Source: Vampirovibrionales bacterium
GTDB lineage: Bacteria > Cyanobacteriota > Vampirovibrionia > Vampirovibrionales > Vampirovibrionaceae
Reading direction: 5' to 3'
Assembly (NCBI GenBank): GCA_016712355.1
Contig: JADJRF010000005.1
Coordinates: 1,426,001 to 1,490,000, forward strand
DNA: 64,000 nt
The position numbers and the translations under genes are program-made. Shown here one piece after another: positions 1-9,188 of this stretch; position 1 is the first letter of the stretch, and each line of letters opens with the position of its first letter. The notes below the pieces were generated by a model. The model made no database searches. It saw only the letters and a list, made by a program, of their open reading frames with translations, and was not told where the DNA came from.

Positions 1-170
1 TGTGGGCTCGCGGCCGAGCCAACCTTGATATCCAGCGTCGGCAGTCCGATATTTTGTGCCAGCGCGAGGGGCGTCGGGTAGAACAGCGTCAGCGCCACCA
101 TGCCCATTAGAATGCATAGCCACGTCCCAACGCGTCGATTATTGAAAATCCGTAACGGAACCCCCGTCAT
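1..170 (-). CDS. Partial exported or membrane protein N-terminus, possibly FliP
   Basis: The reverse strand opens with ATG at 170 and stays open to the window edge (56 codons). The N-terminus is basic (RIFNNRR) and is followed by a hydrophobic stretch ending PLALAQ, which looks like a signal peptide. After it comes IGLPTLDIKVGSAASP. FliP proteins of the flagellar export gate often have a cleaved signal peptide and then a short IxVGxxxxP-type lead into the first membrane helix, and motA/motB lie elsewhere in the window, so FliP is a reasonable guess. The conserved part of the protein is outside the window. It lies 81 bases downstream of the cation efflux gene on the same strand. Confidence 0.45.
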   Translation of the reverse strand, partial: MTGVPLRIFNNRRVGTWLCILMGMVALTLFYPTPLALAQNIGLPTLDIKVGSAASP

Positions 171-251
171 CGCCGAAAACCCTCGCCGAAAACGCCTATT
201 CTTCTGACGCTAGAACGCCTTGAGCGTCATTCTACCCCTCTATTATGGTCT

Positions 252-1208
252 TTAGACGCTTTGAGCACATCCCCCGCTTAAAGGAGAGAGCGTTTCTCCC
301 TCAAATTCTTCTACATGCACCAGCACGTCCTGAATGCCCGCACCCGGCATGGCGTAAAGCGCTTGTTCCACCGCATCGGCGATTCGATGCGCCTGCTCCA
401 CGGTTAACGACGAATCCACCTGAATATGCAGATCCACGAACACGTGATGGTCCATTCCACGGCTGCGAATTTTATGACAACTGCGAACTCCCGGCACTTG
501 AAGCGCCACGGCCTCAATTTGCTTGTCGTCGAGCGCCGCCCCGTCTACCAATGCGCCAAGATGCGCTGTAATAATGCCATATCCGGCGCGGAAAATCATC
601 ACCACAATAAAGGTTGCCGCCACGGCATCCACCCACACCCACCCCAACTGAATGGCCGCCAGCGCAATCAGTACGGAGCCCAGGCTATAGACGTCTGCCA
701 GCGTGTGTTGGGCGTCAGCCAAAAGCAGGGGGCTGCCCAGTTCTCGTCCGCGCCGACTTTCGTAGCGCGTTACCCATAAACTCACCAGAAGCGACCCGAC
801 GACTACAGCATAATTCAACCAGGACACGTTGGGAGCGGATATCTGTGGATGGATAAAACGATTAACGGTTTCCTGCAACACATTAAAGCTTGCCAGAAAC
901 AGGAAAAACGAAATAATCATGGCGCCAAACGCTTCAAACTTACGGTGACCGTAAGGATGTTCTGGATCGGGCGGCGAGGCCGACAGTCTTATCGCGATTA
1001 AAGCGACGACATTGGAAGAGCCGTCCAGCAGCGAATGGAAACCGTCCGCAATGAGGCTGAGAGTCCCCGTCATAAACCCCAATATTAATTTGGCTCCCGC
1101 GACCAGGAAATTAAGGCCTAGTGTTACCCATAATACGCGTTTAACTTGATGGGCATTGTGCTGCGTATCTTGAGTCGGCAATTTAGGCGTTGTGAATTGA
1201 ATAGCCAT
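252..1208 (-). CDS. Cation diffusion facilitator (CDF) metal/proton antiporter
   Basis: This 318-residue protein belongs to the CDF family, which exports Zn2+, Cd2+, Fe2+ or similar divalent cations from the cytoplasm in exchange for protons. Hydrophobic segments begin near residue 26. The second carries ADGFHSLLDG (H58, D62) and the fifth carries DAQHTLAD (H168, D172). These HxxxD pairs form the intramembrane metal site in the family, and the His/Asp set is typical of Zn/Cd transporters. The C-terminal cytoplasmic domain (about 215-300) contains HHVFVDLHIQVD, as expected for the dimerisation domain. Length is normal. The exact metal cannot be read from the sequence. Confidence 0.92.
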   Translation of the reverse strand: MAIQFTTPKLPTQDTQHNAHQVKRVLWVTLGLNFLVAGAKLILGFMTGTLSLIADGFHSLLDGSSNVVALIAIRLSASPPDPEHPYGHRKFEAFGAMIISFFLFLASFNVLQETVNRFIHPQISAPNVSWLNYAVVVGSLLVSLWVTRYESRRGRELGSPLLLADAQHTLADVYSLGSVLIALAAIQLGWVWVDAVAATFIVVMIFRAGYGIITAHLGALVDGAALDDKQIEAVALQVPGVRSCHKIRSRGMDHHVFVDLHIQVDSSLTVEQAHRIADAVEQALYAMPGAGIQDVLVHVEEFEGETLSPLSGGCAQSV

Positions 1209-1221
1209 GGCAGAATCTTTC

Positions 1222-2232
1222 TCAGGAGAGTAAAGAGGTGGGGTCGCCCAGCGTGCCCATATTCTGGAGGTCCTCTTCTGGTTGTTGGGCTTGTAGTAAT
1301 TCGCGTTGGTGCAGTGTTATCTCAGATATCAGCGTGATAAACGCTTCATCGGGATATCGATAGGGTTCAATTTTATACTTGAAATTTTCAAATAATAAAG
1401 CCAGCTCGTTAACCGGATGCACCCACCCGCCGTTATGACGCGCAATATAGCGATCAAGTTTTTGTTCACGCGCAAAACGTGGGTTCATCGCCAGATTTAA
1501 ATGGACAAGGTGGACGCTATTGAGTTTTCCGCGGCGTCCTTCGCATTGAATGCTGCCATGCCCGACCGGGCCCGGGAAGCTCAACAGGGCCGGGTCATTT
1601 CGAAACAGGCGCAACTGAAAATCAGGATACAGATACCCATCCCGAATCCACGACAAGTGGTAAGGAGCCGGTCCGGAAATCTCGAGCGGATCGCGCTCAA
1701 CCGACGACAAATGCAGTCGCGGTAACTTATAGTGGGTAAACAGCTCGCTTGATAGCAGGCCGTCCTTAAATCGAGCAAAGGCCGGTTCTGGGAACTCATC
1801 ATCATCCAGTCTGAGCACCCAATCGCCATGACAGCGTTTTACTAACGCCTCAAGACCGCCATTGCAAGTAGGCGCGTCATTCTCAATCGTGAATAGTTCG
1901 TCAGCTAATCCCTCACAAGCCTGAAAGGTATTGTCCGTTGTTTTGGAGTCCACTCCCACGACGATTTCATCGCTAAAAGGGCGAATATACTCTAATAATG
2001 GGCGAATACGGGATTCTGCATTCATGGTGATAATGCAGGTGGAAAGTTTTTGACGTCGTCCTTGCTCTGGAATTAGCGCTATATCCTGCCATCGCCTGTG
2101 CCAGACAAGACGCTCGTATAGGCCTGCAAGTCGGTGAACGCCGCGTCGCAAAACTTGCCGTTGCGCATCACGGGCGACGACTTGGTGATAACGACGATCT
2201 CGCAAGATCGCGAATTCTTCAGGGGCGCGCAC
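1222..2232 (-). CDS. Glycosyltransferase family 2-like protein
   Basis: Residues 63-150 look like a GT-A fold: STCIITMNAESRI opens the nucleotide-binding strand, EIVVGVDSKTTD follows, and RLDDDEFPEP (acidic cluster at 143-146) is the metal/nucleotide-sugar binding motif. This resembles family 2 enzymes such as WaaE/KdtX-type transferases, but the acceptor cannot be inferred. A 60-residue basic N-terminal extension precedes the domain. The first possible start is a GTG with no clear ribosome binding site, so the true start may lie further in. It is immediately upstream of the CDF gene (13-base gap) and probably co-transcribed with it. Confidence 0.75.
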   Translation of the reverse strand: MRAPEEFAILRDRRYHQVVARDAQRQVLRRGVHRLAGLYERLVWHRRWQDIALIPEQGRRQKLSTCIITMNAESRIRPLLEYIRPFSDEIVVGVDSKTTDNTFQACEGLADELFTIENDAPTCNGGLEALVKRCHGDWVLRLDDDEFPEPAFARFKDGLLSSELFTHYKLPRLHLSSVERDPLEISGPAPYHLSWIRDGYLYPDFQLRLFRNDPALLSFPGPVGHGSIQCEGRRGKLNSVHLVHLNLAMNPRFAREQKLDRYIARHNGGWVHPVNELALLFENFKYKIEPYRYPDEAFITLISEITLHQRELLQAQQPEEDLQNMGTLGDPTSLLS

Positions 2233-2417
2233 GAAGCGGAGGGCCTTCTAATTTCTTGAGGGTCTTACAGGCAAGACTTGCAAGTATACTTCAAACCACT
2301 GGCCGCGTCCTCCTCGCTTAGTTTCCCCAAGGCGTTTCCCTTACGTGGCCCGGGCTTGTGGCCCTATCGGTGATCTTGACTTTGCCTTGTGGATGCGCGA
2401 GAGTGTCGCAAACGGGT

Positions 2418-2493
<76 letters not shown>

Positions 2494-2565
2494 CTCCTGT
2501 CTTTTCGCGATGGATGGGGGTGGGCGTCCCGGTGAAGCGCTCGCCCAGCAGAGGGGGGAATTGCT

Positions 2566-2853
2566 GTGTTTCTTGATTTTGTGAAATCAAGACGTGATGA
2601 GATAATGAGAATTGTCCGACAGTATGGCGCGTATAATCTTCGCGTGTTCGGCTCGGTGGCTCAAGGACGGGAGACGCCGGACAGTGATGTGGATTTTCTG
2701 GCGGAATTTGAGGAAGGGCGTAGCATTCTGGACCAGATTGGGATGATTGAGGATCTGGAGAGATTGTTGGGCCGTTCTGTGGATGTGGCGGATCCGTCTA
2801 CGTTGCACTGGTTTGTGCGGGAACGGATTTTGGGTGAAGCTTACCCGCTATGA
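2566..2853 (+). CDS. MNT-type minimal nucleotidyltransferase antitoxin
   Basis: A 95-residue protein with the nucleotidyltransferase signature GS-x10-DxD (GSVAQGRETPDSDVD, residues 29-43). In MNT/HEPN toxin-antitoxin pairs the MNT protein neutralises the HEPN RNase by AMPylating the tyrosine of its active-site motif. The catalytic acids are intact here, so the enzyme should be active. Its stop overlaps the start of the HEPN gene by four bases (ATGA), indicating translational coupling. It lies just downstream of tRNA-Phe at the edge of the island. Confidence 0.88.
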   Translation: MFLDFVKSRRDEIMRIVRQYGAYNLRVFGSVAQGRETPDSDVDFLAEFEEGRSILDQIGMIEDLERLLGRSVDVADPSTLHWFVRERILGEAYPL

Positions 2854-3188
2854 AAGATGATTGCCTGTATCTTCATCACATTTTGGAGTGCATCCAGCGG
2901 ATTGAAGACTACACCCAAGAAGGCGCTGAAAGCTTTTTAGCGGACCCGAAAACACAAGATGCGGTTCTGCGAAACTTGCAGGTGTTGTTGGAGTCTGTCC
3001 AACGTTTGCCTGCAGCATGGAAATCGTCCTACCCAAGAGAGATTCCCTGGCATGCGATTGGCGGGTTTCGCAACCGGCTGGCGCGCGACTACCTCGGAAT
3101 TAGCCTGCCGCGCGTCTGGCAGGTTGTGGCGAGCGATTTATCGTCGTTGAAGACTGTGATTCAGACGATGTTGGACAACTCACACTGA
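2850..3188 (+). CDS. HEPN-domain toxin (DUF86/HepT family) with altered active site
   Basis: A 112-residue all-helical protein coupled to the MNT antitoxin. HepT-like toxins are RNases whose active site is RX4HXY. Here the segment reads RNRLARDY (residues 74-81): Arg74 and Tyr81 are present but the histidine position 79 is arginine (CGC at 3084-3086). One base change would restore CAC. The toxin may be catalytically dead, while the tyrosine that the partner modifies remains. The rest of the protein (FRNRLARDYLGI, then a C-terminal helix) matches the family. Confidence 0.85.
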   Translation: MKDDCLYLHHILECIQRIEDYTQEGAESFLADPKTQDAVLRNLQVLLESVQRLPAAWKSSYPREIPWHAIGGFRNRLARDYLGISLPRVWQVVASDLSSLKTVIQTMLDNSH

Positions 3189-3279
3189 TTTTTGCAACGA
3201 TTCGCCCTCGCGGGGCTCACAGGAACCCTCTCATCCGGCACGATAACAGGGTGTCGTCTTAACGAGAGGGTTTTCCTGT

Positions 3280-3603
3280 ATGAGCGCCGACCGCATCGCC
3301 GCATTAAACGACCACTGCCGCAAGAGCATCCCGCATGGCCGCTGCTACATGACGCAAGGCGTCACCACACTGGCGTAGGAGAGCCTGAACGTCCTGCTCA
3401 AGGCGTTGCGGGAATTGAGCGCCTTTACGCCGGACAATGACCCATACGGCGAGCATGACTTCGGGGCGTTTGAGTTCGCGGGTCAGCGTCTATTCTGGAA
3501 AATCGACATGTTTGCCGATGACTCGCTGACTTATAGGTCGGAGGCTCCGCTGGATCCAAACGCCGTCCGGGTTATCACGATCATGCAGGCTGACGAGTAT
3601 TAA
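3280..3603 (+). pseudogene. DUF3768-family gene interrupted by an in-frame amber codon
   Basis: Read from ATG 3280, the frame encodes MSADRIAALNDHCRKSI, reaches TAG at 3376-3378 (codon 33), and continues without a frame change through NDPYGEHDFGAFEFAG, FWKID and TIMQADEY to the stop at 3603. That second half is the conserved core of DUF3768, a small protein of plasmids, prophages and accessory regions. Because similarity continues on both sides of the TAG, the gene is either inactivated by one point mutation or read through. A shorter protein could start at TTG 3406. The function of the family is unknown. Confidence 0.75.
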
Positions 3604-3616
3604 TGAGGGCCTCATC

Positions 3617-4050
3617 ATGAAATTTAGCAACGCAGTGGCGCAGTATCTCGACAATCTGGCGCTGGAAGACGGACGGAATATTCCGATTAAGACGCGCCAG
3701 TTGCGTCAGGAAATCACGCCATTTTTTGCTGAATACGAGCTGGCGGCGATCAACCGTTTTGGCGTGGAGCGATTCAAGCGTCATCTACGCGAGAAATACC
3801 TCGCGCCTGCCACGGTGAACCCGCTATCTGGCGGTGCTTTCGCATCTGTTCCATAAGGCGGTGGAATGGGACTGGCTCGTGAAGACGCCGTGTAAAATCG
3901 TCAAATACCGAGAAGAGAATCTGCGAACGGCGTATTTGTCGCCTGACGATATTCAGCGCCTGCTGGCGGCGATCTGCGCAATCTGACGCTTAATAACTGC
4001 GATCTTATCAATGGACCCTGCTGGTGTCCCCGTTGGATCCCCCCGGCCCT
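3617..4050 (+). pseudogene. Tyrosine recombinase (phage-type integrase), frameshifted remnant
   Basis: ATG 3617 starts a typical SAM-like core-binding domain (FSNAVAQYLDNLAL, then HLREKYLAPATVN). At about 3822 the frame is lost: one base too many after the AAC codon. In the next frame the match resumes as YLAVLSHLFHKAVEWDW and continues through LSPDDIQRLLAA to about 3985. A further piece (NLTLNNCDLINGTLLV) is legible to about 4050 after another disruption. The catalytic domain with its Arg/His/Tyr residues is missing, so the gene is dead. It is one of two broken recombinases in this island. Confidence 0.75.
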
Positions 4051-4496
4051 GTGGCGCACCGATGATCCTCAACATGACGGAGGGCTATCTCAAGGGTATC
4101 GAGCCCTTGTGCGCCAAGCGAAACGTATCGCCGTTTCACTACTCGTCAGCGGGGCTCCATCGCCCCTCCGATACCGCCCGTGGCTCACCGTGCTTTGACG
4201 TTGGGGGGATTGCGGGTCTCCCCGTACACATACGGGCATTGGCAAGGGGGATACCGCTCCCCTTTCAAAAAACCCCTCGGTCAAGCTGTTGCGGTTGGAT
4301 GAGGAGCGCCGTATGGCCGTTGTGTTACCAGAGCCGATACGCGTGTTCTACATCCTTCTCTGCCCTATAATCAGGATACTGCCCCTAAGCCCATATTTTT
4401 CAGTGGGCACTTCCGGCGGTTGTTGTCCAAATGAAAACTCAGAATGTGGCCAGCATTCGGTCAGGGATACTCAGCGTTTATAAGAGAGAGGTATTC
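4051..4496 (+). other. Stretch without a recognisable gene inside the accessory island
   Basis: About 450 bases between the integrase remnant and the methyltransferase stub. Short open frames on both strands show no motif that I recognise. The upstream region of the methyltransferase ends with a good ribosome binding site (GAGAGAGG) just before ATG 4497. The rest is probably eroded mobile DNA. Confidence 0.4.
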
Positions 4497-4595
4497 ATGT
4501 TAACGGGTGAAATTCGTAATCAGGTTGACCGGATATGGGACGCGTTTTGGTCCGGCGGGGTCAGCAACCCGCTTTCGGTGATTGAACAAATCACT
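4497..4595 (+). pseudogene. N-terminal stub of a type I restriction methyltransferase (hsdM)
   Basis: The first 33 codons (MLTGEIRNQVDRIWDAFWSG to SVIEQIT) match the very start of HsdM, the DNA adenine methyltransferase subunit of type I restriction systems. Similarity stops exactly where the left inverted repeat of the IS3-family element begins (about 4595). The frame then runs 32 codons into the element to a stop at 4691. The rest of hsdM and any hsdS/hsdR are absent on the other side of the element, so the insertion is associated with a deletion or rearrangement. The natural ribosome binding site is still present. Confidence 0.72.
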
Positions 4596-4658
4596 GGTCA
4601 ACCCCCAAAATATGATCCAGTTGTAAGTCAGTGGTTTGGTGTTGATGGGGTTCAGTAT

Positions 4659-5492
4659 TCAGGCGCATGGAGCGGAGCGGAATGGGACTGAATACTGAAG
4701 TCGCGCAGCCGGAGCTGGTGGCTTGTATCCCAGTGAGCTGTGCGGCCTGACGTGATTGTAATGCTCACGCCAGTCTTCAATAACCGTCTGTGCTTCTTTG
4801 AGCGTATAGAACAACTCCCCATTCAGCAATTCATCGCGTAACCTTCCATTAAAGCTCTCGTTGTAACCGTTTTCCCAAGGGCTGCCCGGCTCAATGTAGG
4901 CCGTCTTTACCCGCAGTTGATACAGCCACTCCTTGAGTGTGGCAGCGGTAAATTCGCTGCCGTTGTCTGAACGGATATAATCCGGCAATCCTTCTCTCAG
5001 AAACAAGTCACTCAGAACATCCAGCACATCATCACTGTTCAGACGATAATCCACACGGATGGCAAGGCATTTGCGGGTAAACTCGTCAATCACGGTGAGC
5101 ATCCGTATCTTCTTGCCACAGGCCAGCCGGTCTGCCACAAAGTCATAGCTCCACACATGGCCCGGCCAGCAGGGACGAAGCCGAATGCAGGAGCCATCAT
5201 TCAAATACAGACGGCTCCGCTTCTTCTGGCGTTTAGGAACCTTCAGACCTTCCTCGCGCCAAATACGTTCCACTCGCTTGTGGTTAACCCGCCAGCCCTC
5301 AGCACGAAGCAAGGCGGTGATGCGCTTGTAACCGTAGCGACCATACCGACGGGCCAAACGGATAATATCACCCCGAAGCGCCTCTTCATCATCGGGCTTT
5401 CGTTTGAGATAGCGCTGAACGGAACGGCAAACGCCGAGCGCATGACACGCCCGGCGCTCCGATATACCATAGCGTTGCTGGCTTTTTACCAC
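4659..5492 (-). CDS. IS3-family transposase OrfB (DDE integrase catalytic domain)
   Basis: This 277-residue frame has an HTH_21-type N-terminus (KRITALLRAEGWRVNHKRV) followed by the rve catalytic core: D in VWSYDFVADRL, D in YIRSDNGSEF and E in NGYNESFNGRLRDELL, the DDE triad with the expected spacing. It ends with HSSLGYKPPAP. The open frame extends upstream of the GTG at 5492 and is in the -1 frame relative to OrfA, so the working product is probably an OrfAB fusion made by frameshifting near 5515-5525, as in other IS3 members. No internal damage is visible, so it may be active. Confidence 0.9.
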   Translation of the reverse strand: MVKSQQRYGISERRACHALGVCRSVQRYLKRKPDDEEALRGDIIRLARRYGRYGYKRITALLRAEGWRVNHKRVERIWREEGLKVPKRQKKRSRLYLNDGSCIRLRPCWPGHVWSYDFVADRLACGKKIRMLTVIDEFTRKCLAIRVDYRLNSDDVLDVLSDLFLREGLPDYIRSDNGSEFTAATLKEWLYQLRVKTAYIEPGSPWENGYNESFNGRLRDELLNGELFYTLKEAQTVIEDWREHYNHVRPHSSLGYKPPAPAARLQYSVPFRSAPCA

Positions 5493-5515
5493 ACAACGAC
5501 GCTTCCGCTCAGCGC

Positions 5516-5794
5516 TTAAAAGTTTCCCGCTGCCGCGTCCCTGAGGATCTGCTTGTCCAGAGTTAAATCGGCTACCACACGCTTTAACCGCGCATTCTCA
5601 GCCTCCAGCTCTTTAAGCCGCTTTGCCTGAGAGATACCCATGCCCCCATACTCCTTGCGCCATTTGTAATAGGTCGCATCCGAAACACCCAGCTCCCGGC
5701 ATATCTCTTCTACCGTCTTCCCCTGACCCGATAATACCTCCGCCTGGCGCAGCTTGCGAATAATCTGCTCCGGCCTGTGACGCAGTTTGCTCAT
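5516..5794 (-). CDS. IS3-family OrfA (DNA-binding helix-turn-helix protein)
   Basis: A 92-residue protein with a helix-turn-helix of the transposase_8 type (IRKLRQAEVLSGQGK, then ICRELGVSDATYYKWRKEYG) and a C-terminal leucine-zipper-like helix (RLKELEAENARLKR). OrfA recognises the terminal repeats and acts as a regulator on its own. A ribosome binding site (GGAGGGAGA) lies just upstream of the start. It ends just upstream of orfB in the +1 frame relative to it. Confidence 0.9.
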   Translation of the reverse strand: MSKLRHRPEQIIRKLRQAEVLSGQGKTVEEICRELGVSDATYYKWRKEYGGMGISQAKRLKELEAENARLKRVVADLTLDKQILRDAAAGNF

Positions 5795-5874
5795 ATCTCC
5801 CTCCTATTTGTCGGTCTCTTCTTTTTACCTCAACTACGAGATAATTTCTGGACCGAATTATAGGGGGCGGGTCA

Positions 5875-7874
5875 CCGTCTGCGATGGACAGCAACTCGTC
5901 GTTTGCATCGTAAGACATCGCATAAATTTTCTGGCCATTGTAATTGACCCAGTTTAATCGACCCGCCGCGTCGTATTCATACGTGGTGGTCTGCGACTTG
6001 GGATCCGTCGCGCTTACCATACGGTCCTGCTTGTCGTAAGCGTACGTCGTGGTTTGATTCAACGGATTATTGACGCTGGTCATGCGATCCCGGCTGTCGT
6101 AAGCGTAGGTCGTCGTGTGATTACTGGCGTCTGTCACCGTTAACAGGTTACTGTTGTTGTCATAAGTGTAAGTGGTCGCTTGATTCAACGGATTGGTGAC
6201 GCTGGTCAGCCGGTTCAAAACGTCATAAGCGAACGTCGTCACATTCTGCCGAGGGTCCGTCACGCTCGTCAGGTTGCCCCGATTGTCATAAGCAAACGTC
6301 GTCACATGGCCCAGGGGGTCCGTGATCGTCGCCAGTTCGTTATGAGCGTTATATGTATAGCTGGTGGTCTTGCCAAGCGCATTGACGCGCGTCAGCGTTT
6401 GTCCCTTGGCGTTGTAAGTAAAAGTTGTTGTTTTATTGTCATGATCCTTTATTTGGGTTAAATTTCCCGACGCGTCATAAGTGAAATACGTATAATGCCA
6501 CAGCGGATCGCGCACCGACGCCGGCAGATGCGGATGGAGGCCGTCGTAAGTAATGACATATTGATTGTTATCCGGTAACGTAATGGTTATCGGCAGGTTA
6601 TTGGCGTTGAAATCGGTTCGCGTGACGCGAGAGAGAGGATCTGTTTTCTCAATGTATTTACCCGTTGGGGTATTGGTGAATAAATTGGGAGAGTAGAAGA
6701 TACTGGTGGCGTTGCCATTCTCGTCTATTATTTTGGTGGGCATGCCTTGCGCGTTGAAATCGAACTTCTGATAGGTGTTATCCGGATTGTAAATCCACCT
6801 GAGTGCCGTTCGTTCCGGGGCGCTTAAGCGGTAAGCGCCGCCGTCGGCGTTGGTTTGTTTGACGACCGACCCGGTGGCGGGGTCATACTCATTGGTAATG
6901 ACCGTCTGACTTTTATAGTCTTTTCGGGTGGCGATGCGATGGTCGCTTGTCCAGGTATACTGCATCACGGCCCCGGCAGGATTTGTGACGCTCAGCAACT
7001 CTTTCGCCGCCGAATACGTATAGCTGACGGTTCGCCCCGCATGGTCTGCAATCTGAGAGATTAAGCCATCTGCGTTATAAGCGAAGAATAATCCGCGCCC
7101 ACTTGCGGGATCCTGCACGTTCTGCAAGCGCCCGCTGGCATCGCGATTTAACAGAAGATAGTTGCCATGGGAGTCTTCCCATTTAATGTAGCGACCATTG
7201 GCGTCAAAGAAAAACTGGGAATTCGAGAGTTTGCGGTACGTGGCATAGCTCAGATATCCGTTGCCATCGAGGCTGAGGGTGATGTTGTCTGTAAGCGTCG
7301 CCATGTTATTCGGGCTCGTAAAATACGCGCCGCCAGCTGCGCCGTTGCTGAATGGAATCGTCCCACCATTGCCCAGATTGACCAATAATGTGGTATTGGG
7401 AGCCGTAACCGGCTTTCCGTTGGGGTCTTTTGCAATTGTCAGCGCCATGTTATAAGCGCCTAAATGGGTTCCCACTCCAAAGGGTCCAATTTGCGAAGCG
7501 AGGCCTGAGGCGTACCCGCGCAGCGCTTTCATCGCAAGCAAATTTGATACCGTTAGATCCGTTTCATAATAGTAGTAATTCCCGCTGCGGCTATCCACCG
7601 GGTCATTCATATCCCATGGCGCGCAAGACTGGTCTTTGGGTTCTGGAGAGTCGGGGACGCTGGCGCAGCATTTATCTGTACAGGGCGGCGTCATGGGAAC
7701 AGGGCGCGTATCCCCCGTTATTTGGCCAGAGGGTGGCGGCGTAAAGGTCCACCCAGGCTGAGCGCCATTGGCTCCGCCGATTTTAGTCCAGACCTCGGGC
7801 TGGTGCGCAAGGTCATGTCGGCTTTTCAGCGTTTCGGCAGAATATCGGTGTAACGGTATGGCGTTGGCGCTCAA
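5875..7874 (-). pseudogene. YD-repeat (Rhs-like) protein truncated at its C-terminus by the IS
   Basis: From ATG 7874 about 665 residues belong to a YD-repeat protein. The N-terminus has no obvious signal peptide. PCTDKCCASVPD and DPVDSRSGNYYYYETDL (about 90-110) match the lead-in of Rhs/wall-associated proteins. At least a dozen repeats of about 21 residues follow, of the form TxYAYDxxxRLxSVTDPLN. At 5875 the coding sequence meets the IS end and the frame reads on into the element for 87 residues. The conserved Rhs core end and any C-terminal toxin are missing. Neighbouring repeats are close to identical in DNA. Normally such proteins carry polymorphic toxins at the cell surface. Confidence 0.85.
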
Positions 7875-7945
7875 ATGGAGTTGCTTTTGGGCGCAATGGG
7901 AGTGATGAATAGTCTCGTGTTGAGTTTACGCGAGGAGATTTGAGT

Positions 7946-8620
7946 ATGTCGAAGCCGTTGGAGCATCTGGGGTATTGGGAGGCGGCGATGCGTTGTGGAT
8001 TGATGGGGGGGCGTCCTTTCAGCGAGGGTTCGATTAAGAACTACGTGTTGTATGCGCGCTGGTATTTAAATGCCTACGAAGAACTGGATCTGGCGCACGT
8101 GAAAACGGTGATGCTCACGGCGCCTGTGGGGCAGTTTGCCAAGCGTCTTAAAATTTACGAGTCTTTGCGTTGTCTGGGTAAATATCTGATCGAGCAGGGA
8201 GAATTGGATGCAGAATTTTTGAAGCAGATGGGCAAATACAAACCCCGTCGCTATTTGCCCCCGCGCAAGCTGACGGTGGATGAATCCGGGATTGAGCGGC
8301 TTCTGACGTTTTGCGACAAGCCGCTGGATCGTATCATTGTGGAACTGTTGTCGCAGACGGGAGGATATTCATGTGGAAAAGGGCTATTTAATCGTCCGGC
8401 TGGCGAAGTGGGGAAAAACGCGTCGGGTGGGGAAAATTCCTCAAATCCAGTACCTTGTTGTATACGGCCTCAGGAGCGTCTCGTTCTCCCCTCACGGTTA
8501 ACAAAAGATTCGGGTGTTTCGGATGTTCTTGGTTTGGGCGCAGGCGCACGCCTATTTAAGCGACTTGCCGCTGCCAAAATCAGTGCCTCTGGGACGGCGC
8601 TTAAAATAGCCCGGTCGTAG
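7946..8620 (+). pseudogene. Second tyrosine recombinase, frameshifted in the catalytic domain
   Basis: ATG 7946 is preceded by GAGGAG. The N-terminal core-binding domain is intact (NYVLYARWYLNAYEEL) and the catalytic domain begins (ESGIERLLTFCDKPLDRIIV, then ELLSQTGGYS). From about 8365 the frame no longer makes sense, while the adjacent frame reads EKGYLIVRLAKWGKTRRVGK, the expected beta-hairpin of the catalytic domain. So a frameshift separates the halves. No RHRY catalytic set remains and nothing recognisable follows beyond 8460. Confidence 0.7.
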
Positions 8621-9143
8621 AGTTGTCATGAAACGAAATCTGTCCCAGCGGACGTTTAAGCTGTTCAACCGCGCCTTGCAAGGCGTCGGGTCCGTCGTCC
8701 TTTCCCGTGGGGAACAGCGTCATCTGCTGCCAGAAGCGCGGTGAAAGCGACTCTGTAAAGAGTAAATGGCCATTGGCGATCAGGGGTTCGAGCGACGAGA
8801 CGCGCTTGATTTTGTTGCTTTGCTGAGAGATGCCTATTACCCGCAGGTTGACGCCGGCGGCGATAATGGCTTCTTGATAGAGGGTCTTGAGGAGTCCCTG
8901 AAAACAATTCGTTTCCAGATACAGCGTTTCAAACCCATATTTTTTCTGGAGCAGGAGCGCCTGCTCAATTTGTTGCGAAGGAGGAACCCGCTCCACAATG
9001 GCGTCCAGGCAGTACACATATCCCTGTCGATCCTTGAGCGCCACAACCAGAGCGGCGTCATCGCCGTCGGTACTGTCGGCCAGGGCAGGGTCGTGAAACG
9101 CAACGATTCGCAGAATATCGGCAAGTTGGCGTCGCAGTCGCAT
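8601..9143 (-). pseudogene. Phage terminase large subunit, nuclease domain only
   Basis: The 180 residues match the C-terminal RNase H-like nuclease domain of TerL (Terminase_6C type): RIVAFHDPALADSTDGDD supplies the first acidic residue, YVYCLDAIVERVPPSQQIE follows, then YLETNCFQGLL, and DGPDALQGAVEQL gives the last catalytic aspartate. The N-terminal ATPase half of a normal TerL (about 250 residues) is absent and nothing upstream encodes it. This is a prophage remnant. It overlaps the tail of the neighbouring recombinase remnant. Confidence 0.75.
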
Positions 9144-9188
9144 GTATAATAATGGATGTTAAGCTCTAAATTGTGTGAAGAATAGCGC

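Larger units (their letters stand above)
4595..5874 (-). mobile_element. IS3-family insertion sequence (IS407-like), about 1280 bp
   Basis: Two overlapping-frame transposase genes on the reverse strand are enclosed by imperfect terminal repeats: TGGTCAACCCCC at 4595-4606 and the reverse complement of TGACCCGCCCCC at 5863-5874. Both begin with TG and keep the CCCCC block at the same distance, and further in both ends contain TCCAG. The outer flanks differ: a methyltransferase stub on the left, a YD-repeat gene on the right. No target duplication is seen with these ends. A TCAC occurs at 4591-4594 and again at 5872-5875, but the second overlaps the repeat. Confidence 0.8.

Noticed and set aside
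205..229. TGACGCT/AGCGTCA hairpin after the CDF gene as a terminator
   Set aside because: Only seven pairs and no T run on the reverse strand; the downstream partial gene on the same strand may be co-transcribed.
4591..5875. TCAC as a 4-bp target duplication of the IS
   Set aside because: The right copy (5872-5875) overlaps the terminal repeat by three bases, and the two flanks belong to different genes, so it is probably chance.
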